In this document: positions 63,875-64,000 of the stretch, piece by piece
How the letters are laid out: each line of letters begins with the position of its first letter
Position numbering within the stretch: the stretch's first letter is position 1
Source of the DNA: Streptomyces sp. A1136
GTDB lineage: Bacteria > Actinomycetota > Actinomycetes > Streptomycetales > Streptomycetaceae
Assembly: GCF_004795055.1 (NCBI RefSeq)
Contig: NZ_SSBJ01000014.1
Coordinates: forward strand, 118,478-182,477
DNA: 64,000 nt
Direction of reading: 5' to 3'
Position numbers and translations under genes: made by a program
Notes under the pieces: model-generated
Databases searched by the model: none
Told to the model about the DNA's origin: nothing
Seen by the model: only the letters and a program-made list of their open reading frames with translations

Positions 63875-64000
63875 GTGCGCAAGGTGCTCATCGCCAACCG
63901 TGGCGAAATCGCTGTCCGCGTTGCCCGTGCCTGCCGGGATGCCGGGATCGCGAGCGTGGCCGTCTACGCCGACCCGGACCGGGACGCGCTGCACGTCCGC
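63875..64000 (+). CDS. Acyl-CoA carboxylase biotin-carboxylase subunit, N-terminal fragment
   Basis: The window ends after 42 codons. [20 protein letters not shown] and [18 protein letters not shown] are the invariant start of biotin carboxylase (AccA/PccA-type alpha subunits), which carboxylates biotin with ATP and bicarbonate. Start GTG 63875 is one base after the flavin reductase stop. A dedicated carboxylase of this sort supplies malonyl-CoA in type II polyketide clusters. Confidence 0.92.
   Translation, partial: MRKVLIANRGEIAVRVARACRDAGIASVAVYADPDRDALHVR

Overview
The window is very GC-rich, with codon third positions dominated by G and C, GTG/TTG starts, ATGA/GTGA gene overlaps, SARP regulators, a BpsA-type synthetase and type II polyketide genes. 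All of this points to a Streptomyces chromosome arm or a close relative. Almost the whole window is specialised metabolism. No rRNA, tRNA, CRISPR array or intact insertion sequence was seen.

Region 1 (1-8.7 kb): the end of an EamA-type permease; a full-length indigoidine synthetase (bpsA/indC, A-Ox-T-TE); a SARP activator; a DUF1772 membrane protein; NADP-type glutamate dehydrogenase (gdhA); and an alpha/beta hydrolase. Region 2 (8.8-15.7 kb): a malonyl-CoA ligase-like enzyme translationally coupled to a type II thioesterase, an EamA exporter, two SARPs in tandem, an aromatase/cyclase didomain of type II polyketide pathways, and a small DUF5302 gene ending in a strong terminator.

Region 3 (15.8-42.1 kb) is the centrepiece: a long, tightly packed gene series that looks like an azaserine-type (azs) cluster. 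It has an N-hydroxylase, an FAD amine oxidase and a cupin-MetRS-carrier protein fusion. These are the known machinery that joins N6-hydroxylysine to glycine and releases hydrazinoacetic acid. It also has a GNAT, an AMP-ligase, a free carrier protein, an acyl-CoA dehydrogenase and a C45 hydrolase for making a carrier-bound hydrazone, a KAS III-like acyltransferase, a Cy-A-T NRPS and a thioesterase. Additional genes include two saccharopine dehydrogenases, which could recycle the lysine-derived by-product, a large haem-oxygenase-like diiron protein, a P450, an ATP-grasp ligase, an MFS exporter and a phosphopantetheinyl transferase. A divergent LuxR regulator and an undescribed secreted peptide with three GDVGWN repeats sit at its left edge.

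Region 4 (42.2-52.7 kb) is a mixed stretch: a divergent ArsR/MFS pair, a frameshifted HIT-family gene, a four-gene XRE/ImmA-IrrE/membrane/PAP2 cassette with repeated elements upstream, a decayed dnaN (beta clamp) fragment, an MFS gene, and an OvmZ-like/HTH pair. Region 5 (52.9-64 kb) is the start of another aromatic-polyketide cluster that runs off the right edge: a small beta-rich protein and two SnoaL-like proteins, flavin/deazaflavin reductases, an antiporter, a hemerythrin, an MFS pump, an O-methyltransferase, a tandem MarR regulator, a CtcP-type flavin halogenase with its flavin reductase, and the start of an acyl-CoA carboxylase biotin-carboxylase subunit.

Functions are read from motifs, domain order and context. 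No database search was run, and names of published homologues are from memory.
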